Positions 33,518 to 46,469 of a stretch of DNA of 64,000 nucleotides are shown here, one piece after another. A program made the translations under genes and the position numbers. The notes under the pieces were generated by a model that was given only the letters and a program-made list of their open reading frames with translations, made no database searches and was not told the origin of the DNA. This DNA comes from Desulfonema magnum. Lineage in GTDB: Bacteria > Desulfobacterota > Desulfobacteria > Desulfobacterales > 4be13. Each line of letters starts with the position of its first letter. Position 1 is the stretch's first letter. The DNA is taken from contig NZ_CP061800.1 of the NCBI RefSeq assembly GCF_017377395.1, forward strand, positions 1,302,001 to 1,366,000, given 5' to 3'.

Positions 33518-35292
33518 GTATGACTGATTTTGAAGATTTTCATAGAGGATGCCAGTTCCTGACTTTCTTCCGCATTCTGTCGGGATATGGATTTTATTTC
33601 ATGAATGGCGCGGTTAATCTCTTTAATTTTTTTATCTTTTTCATTGGATATTTCAGAAATTCTGTTCACCATATCCGCGGACTCCGCAGCGTAAATCGTC
33701 AGCTTTTCACTGCTTTTATTGGTATGATTAAGCAGATCATAACCATGTCTGATTTTTGTTGTCGTATCTTCAATAAGATTTGCAGCATTTCCCGCGGCGT
33801 TGGTTGAGCGGACAGACAGATTCCTGACCTCGTTCGCAACCACTGAAAATCCGTCACCAAGATCACCGGCTCTGGCTGCTTCGACAGCCGCGTTCAGCGC
33901 CAGAAGATTTGTTTGAAATGCAATGGCATCAATGGTTTTGACAATCTGTGTTGTTTCCTCATTTGCAACTGAAATTTCATTCATGGAACCCATAAGGCTG
34001 TTCATTGCATCATTTACCGTAATGACGACCTGATTTGCTTTTTTCATGCGTTTGTTCGCATCATTTGCAATGGCCGCGGACTCCTGCGTCATATTAAATA
34101 TTTGATCCAGATCACACGAAGCCTGCTCCAAAAATTCCACCTGTGTGGACACCGATTCTGACAATACATTTGAAGTGTGAATAATGTTTCCGATGATTAT
34201 GCTTAACTTTGCCACAGTTTCATTCATCTTTCTGCCAATCTGAGCAATTTCATCTTTTCCTGAAATCGCAGCATCAAACGCAAAATTCCCCTGGCCTATT
34301 TCATCCATATTGAGCATTAATGATTGTATTTGCGTTGAAATGGAACGGATTAACAAAAATGAAAGCACCACAAACTGGGTGATCCCGGCAATAAGCATAA
34401 ACAGGATAATAAATGTTGCTGTTAATTTTGATTTTGCAAGTTTTTTTTCAGAATCTTTTTTAAGTAACTTTATTATCGCTGAAATACTTGTTTCCTCGGT
34501 GTCGAGGCCCCGGACAAGATTTTTTTCGTTATCCAGCAAACCAAATAAACGCTCGGAAGCAGATAAATAATCTGTTATTGAATGATGAAATTCCTCACTG
34601 GATTGTTTGAATATTTCAATTCCCAGAGAATCGGAAAAGTGTTTGAACGCGGCAAACAGAAATTTGCTTGTCTTACTGATTTCTTCAAATTGATTTCGAA
34701 ATTTGATATTATCGGTCTGCAAGTAACTTTGCTGCATGTTCTGTAAGCTCAGGAAAAGAATCTTTCCGTCTCGTGCGAGATTCAAAAATTCAGCTTCCAA
34801 TGCAGAAAGCGATTCACCATTGACCTGAATATCAGCCTCTTTTGCCTCAATGATCCTGATAATTGACGAGAGGGACTTGTCAGAAAAACGCAGTGCTTCT
34901 GAAATATCCTCGTCAACACTTTTCCTCTTCACACTGTTATCAACAAGCTGTGCAAACTGACGGTTGTAGCTTTCTGTAAATGACTTCAACGCGTCCAACT
35001 GATCTTTCATCTCATGTCTCTGACTGAGCAAATCAGTAATCAGAGATTCCCCTTTAATCTTAATTTTTTCAAATTCCTCTATGTAAAACGGATCATAATA
35101 TTTGAGAAAGGCTTTTGCCACGGCATGTTCTCTTACCGTTAATTCCGCCAGTTGTATGGCAGATGATTTAAACTGATTCGCTTTTTCAATATTTCCAAAA
35201 AACAAAGCTGTGACAGCAATGAGTATAAATATCAGCATGAGGGCGGACAGGCCATATGCGATTAATTTAAGTTTGATACTGAATCTGTTCAT
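33511..35292 (-). CDS. Methyl-accepting chemotaxis protein
   Basis: 593 aa. TM1 ([22 protein letters not shown]), a ~270-residue helical periplasmic domain, TM2 ([22 protein letters not shown]), HAMP (~320-370, [21 protein letters not shown]) and the MA signalling domain with hairpin [20 protein letters not shown] and [15 protein letters not shown]. The final Gln codon and stop (CAGTAG) lie inside the terminal repeat of a palindromic element. The ending KIFKISHTQ may therefore be created by that insertion, but the signalling core is complete. A lone Cache-domain protein is encoded upstream on the same strand. Confidence 0.92.
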   Translation of the reverse strand: MNRFSIKLKLIAYGLSALMLIFILIAVTALFFGNIEKANQFKSSAIQLAELTVREHAVAKAFLKYYDPFYIEEFEKIKIKGESLITDLLSQRHEMKDQLDALKSFTESYNRQFAQLVDNSVKRKSVDEDISEALRFSDKSLSSIIRIIEAKEADIQVNGESLSALEAEFLNLARDGKILFLSLQNMQQSYLQTDNIKFRNQFEEISKTSKFLFAAFKHFSDSLGIEIFKQSSEEFHHSITDYLSASERLFGLLDNEKNLVRGLDTEETSISAIIKLLKKDSEKKLAKSKLTATFIILFMLIAGITQFVVLSFLLIRSISTQIQSLMLNMDEIGQGNFAFDAAISGKDEIAQIGRKMNETVAKLSIIIGNIIHTSNVLSESVSTQVEFLEQASCDLDQIFNMTQESAAIANDANKRMKKANQVVITVNDAMNSLMGSMNEISVANEETTQIVKTIDAIAFQTNLLALNAAVEAARAGDLGDGFSVVANEVRNLSVRSTNAAGNAANLIEDTTTKIRHGYDLLNHTNKSSEKLTIYAAESADMVNRISEISNEKDKKIKEINRAIHEIKSISRQNAEESQELASSMKIFKISHTQ

Positions 35293-35484
35293 AATATGAT
35301 ATATTCTTATTTTTAAAGAGGGTTGAAGAAAAAATTAAAACAAATGAAAAAATGGAAACAAATGAGAATTAAGTACCAGCACAAAATTTTTTGCATATTT
35401 CCTATTAAAATGCGGATGTACAAAAATTTATGCCCGGATATCTGAGTACCTGGTCAAAAGTTGTTTATACTTGATAAGCAACTA

Positions 35485-35639
35485 TCAGTAGATCGAAAAG
35501 TTTTCGGGCTGTCGCGGGACAGACACGGCGAGCGGGGGAGAAACCCGGCTTTTTCCGGCGGGGGAGTCTTCTGTCCGGGAAAAAAAGCCGGGTTTCTTTG
35601 CCATACCGCACACAGTCAGGAAACTTTTCGATCTACTGA
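35485..35639. mobile_element. TCAGTAGATCGAAAAG element with GAAACCCGG hairpin (copy E)
   Basis: 155 bp, same ends and core as 33361-33517 with a handful of differences. The two copies bracket the chemoreceptor gene in direct orientation, 2.1 kb apart. Confidence 0.85.
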
Positions 35640-35689
35640 CTATCGGAAACTTATGGTTATCCGATGATCAAGTTTTCTGACCCGATTTG

Positions 35690-35840
35690 AGCAAAAAGCT
35701 TGTCATTCCGTTCGACTGAGACTTAGGCGTGAACTCAGTCGGACACTCACGCCTAAGCCTGCGAAAGCAGGTATCCGTTTTTGGCTGATGCAGCGTTCCG
35801 GGAGCCGCGGATTCCTGCTTTCGCAGAAATGAAAAAAAAT
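35690..35840. repeat. Palindromic intergenic repeat
   Basis: GACTTAGGCGTGA pairs with TCACGCCTAAG, and GCGAAAGCAGG pairs with CCTGCTTTCGC. TCATTCC...CGAAAGCAGG also occurs at 45320. No coding potential. Confidence 0.6.
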
Positions 35841-35865
35841 GAATATCAAGTGGTTAGATACTTCA

Positions 35866-36429
35866 TTATTTCAAAACAAGCTTATTCATCTCTTTTTCAG
35901 GGATATCATAAGTGCCTGCCCCGATCATTACCGGTTCGCCATCGCACATGGCTTTTTTGACAAAAGCGAGTTTATGCGAACGGCCTGTTTCTCCGGGCTT
36001 GGGCCAGGTATATTTAATCCAGCCCTGGCCTTTTGTTTTGACAATATCAATCATTTCAACAAAAAAACGCCTGCCGTCTTTATCTTTCAGAGCGATCAGT
36101 GATGTTCCAATGAGACCGGGTTTGATGGGGTGCATCAGCATAATTGAATTCATGTTGTTTATCCAAATATAAGTCCCGGCAAACAAAAACGGACTGTTTT
36201 TGCCTTTGAATTTTCTAAAAGCTTGTTTTCCCTCTTTTTCCAATAACTGAGCGGCCGCATTAATTTTCTTCACAATAAGTTCGGGCGTTGCCCTGACCGA
36301 CGCGGTTGAGATACAATACACCTCACTTTCTTTTGCAAGGACTATATCCTCATCGCTTTGCTGGGCTTCACAAAAAGCAGAGAAAAACAAAACAGCCGCT
36401 GTCACAAGAACCAATACAAAACATTTCAT
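35866..36429 (-). CDS. Periplasmic single-Cache-domain protein
   Basis: 187 aa with signal peptide (MKCFVLVLVTAAVLFFSAFCEA). The rest is one Cache_2-type sensor domain: helix ELIVKKINAAAQLLEKEGKQAFRKF, then YIWINNMNSIMLMHPIKPGLIGTSL and WIKYTWPKPGE. AGGAGGATTCTT precedes the ATG. It has no membrane anchor or output domain, so it probably works as a free ligand-binding protein, perhaps with the chemoreceptor encoded 570 bp downstream. Such orphan Cache proteins are frequent in sulfate reducers. Confidence 0.8.
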   Translation of the reverse strand: MKCFVLVLVTAAVLFFSAFCEAQQSDEDIVLAKESEVYCISTASVRATPELIVKKINAAAQLLEKEGKQAFRKFKGKNSPFLFAGTYIWINNMNSIMLMHPIKPGLIGTSLIALKDKDGRRFFVEMIDIVKTKGQGWIKYTWPKPGETGRSHKLAFVKKAMCDGEPVMIGAGTYDIPEKEMNKLVLK

Positions 36430-36562
36430 AAGAATCCTCCTGAATTACTCTTCATCTGCTTAATACAGATGGAATTTTCTTAATTTTTTCCGTGAATTTC
36501 TGACTGAATAACATAACAGAATGAAAACTTCAATAAATCCTTATTTCCTGATAATCAACCCT

Positions 36563-36747
36563 GCAAAAATGCCGCCCCTGCGAGGTCTGGCGCAATGCTG
36601 CTGACTAAAGAAGTTCCGGGCGGATCCGGAGTGCAAAAATTATATTTTTGCAATTGCGAAAAAGCATTTTTCGCACTCCGGAACTGCTACAAAAATGCCG
36701 CCCTTACAGGGCTTGTTCGGCCCTCCCCTGAATCCGTTATCATCAGA
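36563..36747. mobile_element. Degenerate CTGATTATAACGG-family element
   Basis: The right end CCCTCCCCTGAATCCGTTAT with ATCAG matches the family terminus with two changes. The interior holds GGAGTGCAAAAATTATATTTTTGC and CGCACTCCGG plus GCCGCCCTTACAGGGCTTG as in 16491-16731. No left terminus is seen. Confidence 0.65.
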
Positions 36748-36774
36748 AAAACTTTTGCTCAGATACTTAACGCT

Positions 36775-39700
36775 CTATTTTCGCTCTTTCATCAGAACTG
36801 TAATCTCATCCCAATCCGCGCCCGAGGTTACGCCAGTTCCGTCATCCGCACGCAATCTGACCTTATACTCTCCCGGTTCTTTGAAACCATGCACGACTTT
36901 TGCCCCGTGTGCGTCTTCACCATCCCCGAAATCCCAATAAAAAGTAAGCGGATCGCCGTCAGCATCATGAGAGCCGGTGGCGTCGAAGATAAGCGCATCA
37001 TGCGCGCCGCCGACAAATCCTTCACGATTCCCCCCGGCATCAGCAACAGGCGGAGCGTTCACCCGAATCTTCACCACATCTTCCGCAAAATTACATTTGG
37101 AACCGGAATCATCATACACCGTCACCCGGGCCTGGTATTCCCCGGGAGTTTCATACTTATGGCTTACCTTTTCGAATTTTGAATTTTGAACTTCGATCTT
37201 CTCCGAAACATCAGCATCTCCGAAATCCCATTGAAAAGAAACAACAGAACCGTCCCAGTCCCTTGCAGATACCTCGAACAGGACATCTTCTCCCGGGGAT
37301 ACAATCCGATATGCCCCCGCGTCGGCAATCGGCGGTTCATTCACAACGATAATAGCCGAAGTTTGTGATCGGCTGTTACTCACGCCCCTTCCGTCATCAA
37401 CCTCCAGAACAATCACATAACATCCGGTAAACCTCCAGCTATGACGTACCTCCGTCCCTTCTTCCGAGGGGCTTCCATCACCAAAGTTCCAAGTATAACG
37501 GACAATCTCTCCGTCCGAATCAGAAGAATCTCTGCCACTTAGCATCACCTCCTCGCCAGGGCATGCTGAAAACTTGAAACTTGAAACTTGAAACTTGAAA
37601 CTGGGATCTGGAGTTTCGAATTGCGAGTTTCGAGTTTCAAATTTCGAGATAACTGAAACTGGACTTTCGTTTACGGTTACACTCAGGGTATCTGTGTGAC
37701 TGTTATTGCCGAGATCTGTATTGTCCGTGACTTTTAATGAAACGTCATATCGCCCGGCCGCTTCGTACTGATGCCTGATCCGGACACCTGCGGCCGTGTT
37801 TCCATCGCCAAAGTCCCAGTCATAAGCGGAGATGACACCGTCCTGATCTGTTGATGAAGCACCGTCAAAAGTGATAACCTGATTTACACCGACCAGACGA
37901 TCCTCACCTGCCACAGCAACCGGCGGTTCATTAATGTTTATCCGTTTCTGTTTGGAAGATGTGTTGCAATCCGTGTCAGAATCCGACGTAACCGTCAGCG
38001 TGACAATATATTCTCCTGACTTGGCGTAAGTGTGTTCTGCCTGTTCTCCCTCACCTTTGGCCCCGTCTCCGAAATCCCAGTTCCAATTTGTGATTATTGG
38101 GGCGTGGGGCTTGGGGAGAGAGGCGTGGGCATCCCCCCTGGCTTCCGCCTTTTCCCCCTTAACTCTTCCCTCTCCCCCCTCGCCCCCGAATAAAACCGGT
38201 TTTTGGGGTTCTGCTGCTGAGGGACAGGTGATTTCTGCTATGGGAGCTTCATGAATCGTGACCATCATTTCATCGTCATCAGTATTATCACAATCTCCTG
38301 TATAATCTCCGGTCACGGTGAGCCTGACCCGGTAAACACCAGCTTTGGTGTAAACATGAATAGGACTGGGACCGCCTCCCACTGTATCATCACCGAAGTT
38401 CCATTGAAAATTATCTATAAATCCGTCCAGGTCTTTTGATTTTGTGCCATCAAATCGGACAATGGTTCCCGCGCACGCGGTCTGATCCGGCCCCGCATTT
38501 GCCACAGGGGACTCAATCACCTTTACCGTAATCTGATCAGCCCCCATGTTGCCTCCTGGCAATCCTGAATCATCTGTTACCGTGAGAGTGACCGCATAGA
38601 CGCCGCCTTTGTTATAGATTTTGGTGGGGTTCACACCTTCTGCTGTTTCACCGTCTCCGAAGTCCCAATGATATTTCAGCAATCCTTTCTCCGGATCAGC
38701 AGATGCCACTCCGTCAAAGATTACAATTTTTCCGGCGCAAACGGTTTTATCCCCTCCCGCGTCGGCCACAGGAGGTTTGTTGATTTTTACCCGGATCGAG
38801 GATGTTGCCCGTGCATTTTTCACGCCGGTTCCGTCATCCGCTGTCAGGATCACTGGATAATTTCCTCCTTTGGCATATGTATGAAAAACCTTCTCACCTT
38901 TCTCAGCGGGTGTTTTATCTCCGAAATCCCATGTATAAATTAACGAATCGCCATCCGCATCTGTGGACGCGGAGGCATCCAAAAACACCGTCCTTTCATT
39001 GGTATGAATGTCTTTGCCTGCATTTGCCACAGGCGGGTGATTGACCCGGATAAGCATCTCATCCTGAGACATGGAATTTTCCACACGGCTGTCATCAGCA
39101 ACAGTAAGCACCACCGTATAAACACCCGGCCTCGGAAATTGAAAATTAAAAACCGGTTCCGAGTTTTCAGTTCCAAGTTCCGAGTTTCCAAATATCTCCC
39201 ATTGATAGGAGACGAGCTTCCCATCCGGATCATAAGAACGGGTTCCGTCAAACTGAACCGTATCGCCAGGTGCGACAGCAAGCTCTGATGCCTGAGCATC
39301 TTTACCTGAGAATCGGTAACTGACAATGGCCACAGGCGGCTCGTTGATCACAATCGTCACCTCGTCAAAATTTATCGCCGCGGCATGCCCTGAATTATCA
39401 TAGACCGTCAGCAATGCCTTATATCGGCCAGGTTTTGCATAAATATGAGAGACCTTCCTGAGTTTCGAATTTCGAGTTTCGAGTTTCGAATTTCCTCCAT
39501 CTCCGAAAATCCATTCAAACGCGCTGATGTCTCCATCCGGATCAACAGAAGCGGACGCGTCGAGATATATGGGCTGTCCTGGTACGCCAACTTGATCAGG
39601 CCCCGCGTCCGCAAAAGGCAGATGATTCACCGTGACCGTCATTTCATCGGAACTGCGATCTGTCGAAGTGGCTGAATCATCCCTGATGGTCAGGCGAACC

Positions 39701-41892
39701 CTATAAACCCCCGGGGTTTTATACACATGAACCGGTGAAGGTCCTGTCCCGGTTGAGCCATCGCCAAAATCCCATGAATATTGAATAATATCCCCGTCCG
39801 GGTCAGCAGATCCTGTTCCGTCAAACTGCACCTCGCTGCTTGTGACCCACTGATCAGGCCCTGCATTGGCAGCCGGAGGAGCGTTGACAATGACCAGCGC
39901 GTTATCCTGATCCGTGTCCGAAGAAGACCCGGAATCATCTTTCACAGTCAATGTCACCTGATACCGTCCGGGGTTGTCATAGCGATGGGAGATTTTTCCG
40001 CATGTTTCAAGTCTGACTTCGCAATTTTCAGTCTCCTGTGTTCCGTCACCGAAATCCCACTTGAATTCAATAAGTTGTCCGTCACGATCAGAAGAGCCGG
40101 AACCATCGAGAAGCACCTCCTCTCCCACAGCAGCCCTGTAAGTGTCGCCCGCATCTGCGATTGGCGGATCATTGACAAAAACGTTCAGTGTATCCGAGGC
40201 AGATCGGTTTTTTACCCCGGAATTGTCCGTAACCTTCAATGTCACTTTGTAAATCCCGGGTGTCTCATACGAGTGGGCAATATCAGCACCTGTCTTTTCA
40301 GTGCCGTCACCCAGGTTCCATTCATAAGATATGATGTCTCCGTCGCTGTCACCGCTGTTGGCACCGCTGAACCGGAGTTCCTCGCCTGCCGAGGCAATCC
40401 GGTCTTCGCCAATATCAACCACAGGCGGGGCATTGATGAAAACCTCACACTGATCTGTGGCAGATTTGCACGGGCTTCCCGAATCATCCTCCACCCGCAG
40501 CGTGACAACATAGAGATCGGGCTGTCTGAAACGATGCTGAACATTTGCCCCCTGAGCCTTGGTCCCGTCGCCAAAATCCCAATAATATGTTACCACTTCT
40601 CCGTCAGGATCAGCAGACCCGGATCCGTCAAATTCTATTTTTTCACGCGGGGCAGCGATGCGATCCGGACCTGCGTCGGGTTCTGGCGGATGATTGATCG
40701 TCACCACAAATTTCTCAAGCACGCTGTTGGTAACCTGGCCGGACGCATCTTCAACAATCACACTCGCCTCATATCGGCCAGGAGCGTCATAATGATGCGT
40801 CACCCGAACCCCTTTGCCAGTTGTTCCGTCGCCAAACTCCCAGAAAAAACGGAGTGAATCTCCTTCCGGATCAGTGCTGCGGGAACCGTCAAAGAGAACC
40901 GGATTACAGTCTGAGAGCAGTTCAATATGAATCTGAGGTTCAGGCAGCAAATTGGGTTTTTGCAGGTAAACAGGAATCTCCACCGGGAGCAGATTCCCTT
41001 GTTTGTCGGTGACATAGAAAGTCCCGTCATTGGGAATCTCCTCTCCGTCCTCAAATCGGACGGCAACAGCGCGGCCAGTTTCGTTCTCATCCAGCAAAAC
41101 AGAACTTTTCTCCCATTTATCCTGGCCTGCCGCGGTAACTGGCAGATTCGCCCGAAAAGCTGTGTTCACGCCGACAACGGAACCTGGCAGGTCAAAATTG
41201 TGTACGACGATCTCACGCTTATCTCTGGGTACAAAAAAGCGCATTTCCGCAAAACGCTCCTGTTTCGGGAGCCGGAGTGTGGGTGTAAAATTGAACGTCT
41301 CAACACCTTTGGCCGAAACATTCCGCTGAGATTCCCGGCTCACGGCAATCTGGTAGCAATTGCCGTCATCGCCGCTTTTGCCCTCAACAACAATTCTGAA
41401 ATATCGGAATTCGCCAACCTTTTCACCTTCTTCCGGATGAAGCTGTGCAAATGTATGCCACTGATAATCCCGGAAAGGGTCTTTTCCAAATTCCTCGTCA
41501 GCCATGAGAACACCGGAAGACAAATCTGATTTGGCCGGAAAAGGGGACTTCAGACCCGGGTCTGACCACGCGCCCTTTCCTCCGAAAATCCGAAACCGGG
41601 TGCGGGTGTCCCATTGTCCTGAATACAGATCATCCAGACGACCTCCGCAGTCAGCATCAAAAATACGGATATAGACGCTGTTTTTCAAATGCTCGGGGAT
41701 TCGGATAAAAATTACCTGTAAAAAATCGTTATCCCCCTCAATGGTTTTGGCATCTGCCCCATATGTGATCAGATAAGCTGATTCATATGCCGGGACACGG
41801 GAAGGAACCGAGAGTTCCAGAATTAGAAAAATAATAAACAAAAATGCTAGGTTGTGATCTGTGATTTGTGATTTGTGATTGGCGATTGGCAT
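36775..41892 (-). CDS. Giant secreted protein with about fifteen PKD domains
   Basis: 1705 aa. Signal peptide ~1-35, a unique ~280-residue N-terminal region (SAYLITYGADAKT; RFFVPRDKREIVVHNF), then about 15 tandem PKD domains of ~85-95 residues to the C-terminus. Each has variants of DGSxSxDPDG, YxWDFGDG and PGxYxVTLxVxDDSG. PKD arrays form stiff rods in surface or secreted proteins. No anchor or peptidase domain is present. Several domains carry in-frame insertions encoded by AAGTTTC heptamers (ETRNSKL in domain 6, FKFQVSSFKF in domain 13, EVQNSKFEKVS in domain 14). Codons 3-14 lie in a GTGATTT-type heptamer array. It starts 51 bp after the LysM-FecR gene and is likely in its operon. Confidence 0.9.
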   Translation of the reverse strand: MPIANHKSQITDHNLAFLFIIFLILELSVPSRVPAYESAYLITYGADAKTIEGDNDFLQVIFIRIPEHLKNSVYIRIFDADCGGRLDDLYSGQWDTRTRFRIFGGKGAWSDPGLKSPFPAKSDLSSGVLMADEEFGKDPFRDYQWHTFAQLHPEEGEKVGEFRYFRIVVEGKSGDDGNCYQIAVSRESQRNVSAKGVETFNFTPTLRLPKQERFAEMRFFVPRDKREIVVHNFDLPGSVVGVNTAFRANLPVTAAGQDKWEKSSVLLDENETGRAVAVRFEDGEEIPNDGTFYVTDKQGNLLPVEIPVYLQKPNLLPEPQIHIELLSDCNPVLFDGSRSTDPEGDSLRFFWEFGDGTTGKGVRVTHHYDAPGRYEASVIVEDASGQVTNSVLEKFVVTINHPPEPDAGPDRIAAPREKIEFDGSGSADPDGEVVTYYWDFGDGTKAQGANVQHRFRQPDLYVVTLRVEDDSGSPCKSATDQCEVFINAPPVVDIGEDRIASAGEELRFSGANSGDSDGDIISYEWNLGDGTEKTGADIAHSYETPGIYKVTLKVTDNSGVKNRSASDTLNVFVNDPPIADAGDTYRAAVGEEVLLDGSGSSDRDGQLIEFKWDFGDGTQETENCEVRLETCGKISHRYDNPGRYQVTLTVKDDSGSSSDTDQDNALVIVNAPPAANAGPDQWVTSSEVQFDGTGSADPDGDIIQYSWDFGDGSTGTGPSPVHVYKTPGVYRVRLTIRDDSATSTDRSSDEMTVTVNHLPFADAGPDQVGVPGQPIYLDASASVDPDGDISAFEWIFGDGGNSKLETRNSKLRKVSHIYAKPGRYKALLTVYDNSGHAAAINFDEVTIVINEPPVAIVSYRFSGKDAQASELAVAPGDTVQFDGTRSYDPDGKLVSYQWEIFGNSELGTENSEPVFNFQFPRPGVYTVVLTVADDSRVENSMSQDEMLIRVNHPPVANAGKDIHTNERTVFLDASASTDADGDSLIYTWDFGDKTPAEKGEKVFHTYAKGGNYPVILTADDGTGVKNARATSSIRVKINKPPVADAGGDKTVCAGKIVIFDGVASADPEKGLLKYHWDFGDGETAEGVNPTKIYNKGGVYAVTLTVTDDSGLPGGNMGADQITVKVIESPVANAGPDQTACAGTIVRFDGTKSKDLDGFIDNFQWNFGDDTVGGGPSPIHVYTKAGVYRVRLTVTGDYTGDCDNTDDDEMMVTIHEAPIAEITCPSAAEPQKPVLFGGEGGEGRVKGEKAEARGDAHASLPKPHAPIITNWNWDFGDGAKGEGEQAEHTYAKSGEYIVTLTVTSDSDTDCNTSSKQKRININEPPVAVAGEDRLVGVNQVITFDGASSTDQDGVISAYDWDFGDGNTAAGVRIRHQYEAAGRYDVSLKVTDNTDLGNNSHTDTLSVTVNESPVSVISKFETRNSQFETPDPSFKFQVSSFKFSACPGEEVMLSGRDSSDSDGEIVRYTWNFGDGSPSEEGTEVRHSWRFTGCYVIVLEVDDGRGVSNSRSQTSAIIVVNEPPIADAGAYRIVSPGEDVLFEVSARDWDGSVVSFQWDFGDADVSEKIEVQNSKFEKVSHKYETPGEYQARVTVYDDSGSKCNFAEDVVKIRVNAPPVADAGGNREGFVGGAHDALIFDATGSHDADGDPLTFYWDFGDGEDAHGAKVVHGFKEPGEYKVRLRADDGTGVTSGADWDEITVLMKERK
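37565..37655. repeat. Heptanucleotide array inside a PKD domain
   Basis: (GAAACTT)x4 followed by degenerate GAGTTTC units. On the coding strand it gives SFKFQVSSFKF and FETRNSQFETP, a ~25-residue insertion in PKD domain 13 between its first strand and the DSSDSDGE loop. Confidence 0.85.
39460..39495. repeat. Short heptanucleotide array inside PKD domain 6
   Basis: Five units of GAGTTTC/GAATTTC, encoding SKLETRNSKLRKV in the loop after the FGDGG turn. A related degenerate tract near 39160-39192 encodes the loop in domain 7. Confidence 0.8.
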
Positions 41893-41893
41893 T
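41846..41893. repeat. (GTGATTT)n heptanucleotide array at the start of the PKD gene
   Basis: GTGATCT GTGATTT GTGATTT GTGATTG GCGATTG GC: five 7-bp units covering codons 1 to ~13 of the gene. They encode the polar n-region of the signal peptide. Confidence 0.8.
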
Positions 41894-41943
41894 TAACTGT
41901 CTGAGTATGTGAGTGTCTGGTATCAAAAAAGTTTCGTGAAAAA

Positions 41944-44592
<2,649 letters not shown>

Positions 44593-44930
44593 AGGAATAC
44601 TTTATATAAAATAAGGAACGGGGGTTGCCATTCTTATTTCTGAAATAAGCTGAGGGGCGGTTTCCGGAAGCTTCCGGTGGTGCGGATAAAAATCCCAACT
44701 GTTTTGCATATTGATGATAACCATCCATTTTCATAAATTTTAATAATAGTTAAAAGGCTGTTATGTGTCAAGCTAAATTAGCTGAACTTCCCTCTTCCGA
44801 ACTGCATTCCAGTTTGTTATAAAGGGGGAAAAATATCAGAATATCTCTTGATTTTATTTTACATTTTAATTATTATAATAATTCTGTATATATATTTTTT
44901 TTGAGAAATCACGATGTGAGGAGGTGAAAT
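44593..44930. other. AT-rich intergenic region between divergent genes
   Basis: 338 bp that should hold promoters for the LysM-FecR/PKD operon and for the lipoprotein gene. I see no repeat family or convincing boxes. Confidence 0.5.
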
Positions 44931-45269
44931 ATGAAGCATATTGCATTTATTTTGTTTTCGTTATTTGTATTTACAATAGGATGCACTCAGGAATCGCAAA
45001 ACAAATTAAGCCGGTCATTTCAAAATTGGACAGGAACAAACGGTGTTCTTGATGTTTATGCCGGTGATAAGATTATGAAGCGATTTATCAGAATTGATAA
45101 GCTTTCCACTGCTTACGGAACTTCTGAGGCGCAGACCCGGCCCTATCGCTATGGCTATGGGTATATTGATGAAAATTTAAACTATCAGGTGGATAAGGGA
45201 GAGAAAAAAGTATATTTTGAATTCAGTGATTATTCAACAAATTATATTTTTTATGAAAACCCGAGTTAG
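44931..45269 (+). CDS. Small lipoprotein, unknown
   Basis: 112 aa. The lipobox FTIGC gives Cys18 as the lipidation site. The mature part is ~95 residues, Tyr-rich (RPYRYGYGYIDENLNYQ). GAGGAGGTGA sits ideally before the ATG, so it is well expressed at translation level. No family recognised. Confidence 0.75.
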   Translation: MKHIAFILFSLFVFTIGCTQESQNKLSRSFQNWTGTNGVLDVYAGDKIMKRFIRIDKLSTAYGTSEAQTRPYRYGYGYIDENLNYQVDKGEKKVYFEFSDYSTNYIFYENPS

Positions 45270-45298
45270 AGATTTGTCCATGGGCTGTTATTGGTGAC

Positions 45299-45491
45299 AC
45301 TCGATAATCAAGTTTTTTTGTCATTCCTGCGAAAGCAGGAATCCACAGCCCCGGAACCGTGATATTTTTTTATCAGACCTGCTTTTCGTAGGCTTTGGCG
45401 GGAGTTCAGCGTTCGGCCGGCCCAGTCGGGCTGTCGGACAGAATGACAGCCTGTCCGGGCCAGGCCGGACCAGAAAACTTGATTATCGAGT
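45299..45491. mobile_element. 193-bp element with ACTCGATAATCAAGTTTT ends
   Basis: Perfect 18-bp terminal repeats at 45299-45316 and 45474-45491. The core contains TCATTCCTGCGAAAGCAGGA hairpins shared with 35690-35840. It begins 29 bp after the lipoprotein stop. Confidence 0.8.
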
Positions 45492-45518
45492 AACAGAACG
45501 AAATCCGCTATGCAAATC

Positions 45519-45640
45519 TCAGCAGCTCGAAATGTTTCCGGGTTGTTGCGGGACAGCTGAGAAACCCGGGTTTTTTCCCCGGATGAGGTGGCTTTTCCCG
45601 CCGGAAAAACCCGGGGTTCTCTGCCCGCCTTCGTTTGAAT
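45519..45640. repeat. GAGAAACCCGGGTTTT hairpin element (copy F), degenerate
   Basis: Left end TCAGCAGCTCGAAATGTTTC resembles TCAGTAGATCGAAAAGTTTTC of copies D and E; the hairpin GAGAAACCCGGGTTTTTTCC/AAAACCCGGGGTTCTC is kept; the right terminus is lost. Confidence 0.65.
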
Positions 45641-45693
45641 CTGTCAGCGGGTTTCGTTTAAATGGTCATTCAGAAATTTTGTACAACAAAGAT

Positions 45694-45897
45694 TCACACC
45701 TTTTTTTCCATAACCAGCTTTGCAAAATGTTCAAAAGATCGGTCGTAGGTCCGCTCCGCGTCATCCGGAAAGCAACAACCGGGAAGTTGCCGGCTTTTCA
45801 GATGATAACTTATACACTCACAGCAAATTCCCTTACGTGAACAAGGTTCATAGCTACAGTTACATGACTCAAGATTCTGCTCTTTTTTGCATTCCAT
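45694..45897 (-). CDS. Cys-rich DUF6485-family protein
   Basis: 67 aa with ten or so cysteines in a fixed pattern ([19 protein letters not shown], then [12 protein letters not shown] and [11 protein letters not shown]), as in the DUF6485 family of anaerobes. The clusters suggest metal binding. TTAGGAGAATGTT precedes the ATG. Confidence 0.8.
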   Translation of the reverse strand: MECKKEQNLESCNCSYEPCSRKGICCECISYHLKSRQLPGCCFPDDAERTYDRSFEHFAKLVMEKKV

Positions 45898-46214
45898 AAC
45901 ATTCTCCTAAATTTAATACTGATTCCAAGTGTTGCCCTGTTTGAGTGATATGAATTCAAACCGGAAACTTTCTTGATACACAACCATCGGAGTTCCGTCA
46001 ATAGTTGTGTGTGACTTTGGGAGGATCGGATATCTGGCTGACGAGTATGCCGTTATCAGCTATTCTCAGAGGCTCCGGGATTTTTTTCATGATCTTTTTC
46101 TTATCAGTTTTGAAACTGTTTCTGATCTTTTTGAAACTGAGGATGATTTTCAGTCCTGCATCGAAGCTCTCACTGATGCACTGACAGACTTCACGCCGCT
46201 TAGGAGGGCGAAAC

Positions 46215-46469
46215 TTGAATGATTTTCTGACAGCGGTCAGGAAACATTGGGGCGTTGAATCGGACAACCGGGTCGGAGACTTGAGTTTTCAGGAGGACAG
46301 GGTGAAAACCGGAAACGGAAATCAGGCTCAGGTCATGGGAAGTCTGCGTACATTGGCGATCAGAATATTTCGCAAAGCGGGAATTTCCAACTTTCAGGCC
46401 GCTGTCGAAAAATTCACTGACTGTACAGATAAATTCGAAGATATGCTTCACAAAATAAATTTCATATAA
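46215..46469 (+). pseudogene. C-terminal fragment of an ISAs1-type transposase
   Basis: 84 codons: FLTAVRKHWGVESDNRVGDLSF, EDRVKTGNGNQAQVMGSLRTLAI then RIFRKAGISNFQ. This is the conserved C-terminal Glu-containing segment (HWGIE-type) of ISAs1 transposases. The N-terminal two thirds, including the first Asp residues, are absent. Confidence 0.7.

Noticed and set aside
39781..40857. 358-aa plus-strand frame within the PKD gene
   Set aside because: Shadow of the PKD repeat coding strand; the minus-strand frame has fifteen recognisable domains.
46007..46222. 71-aa open frame upstream of the transposase fragment, also open on the opposite strand
   Set aside because: No ribosome site and no family pattern; it may be a decayed part of the neighbouring remnant but cannot be supported.
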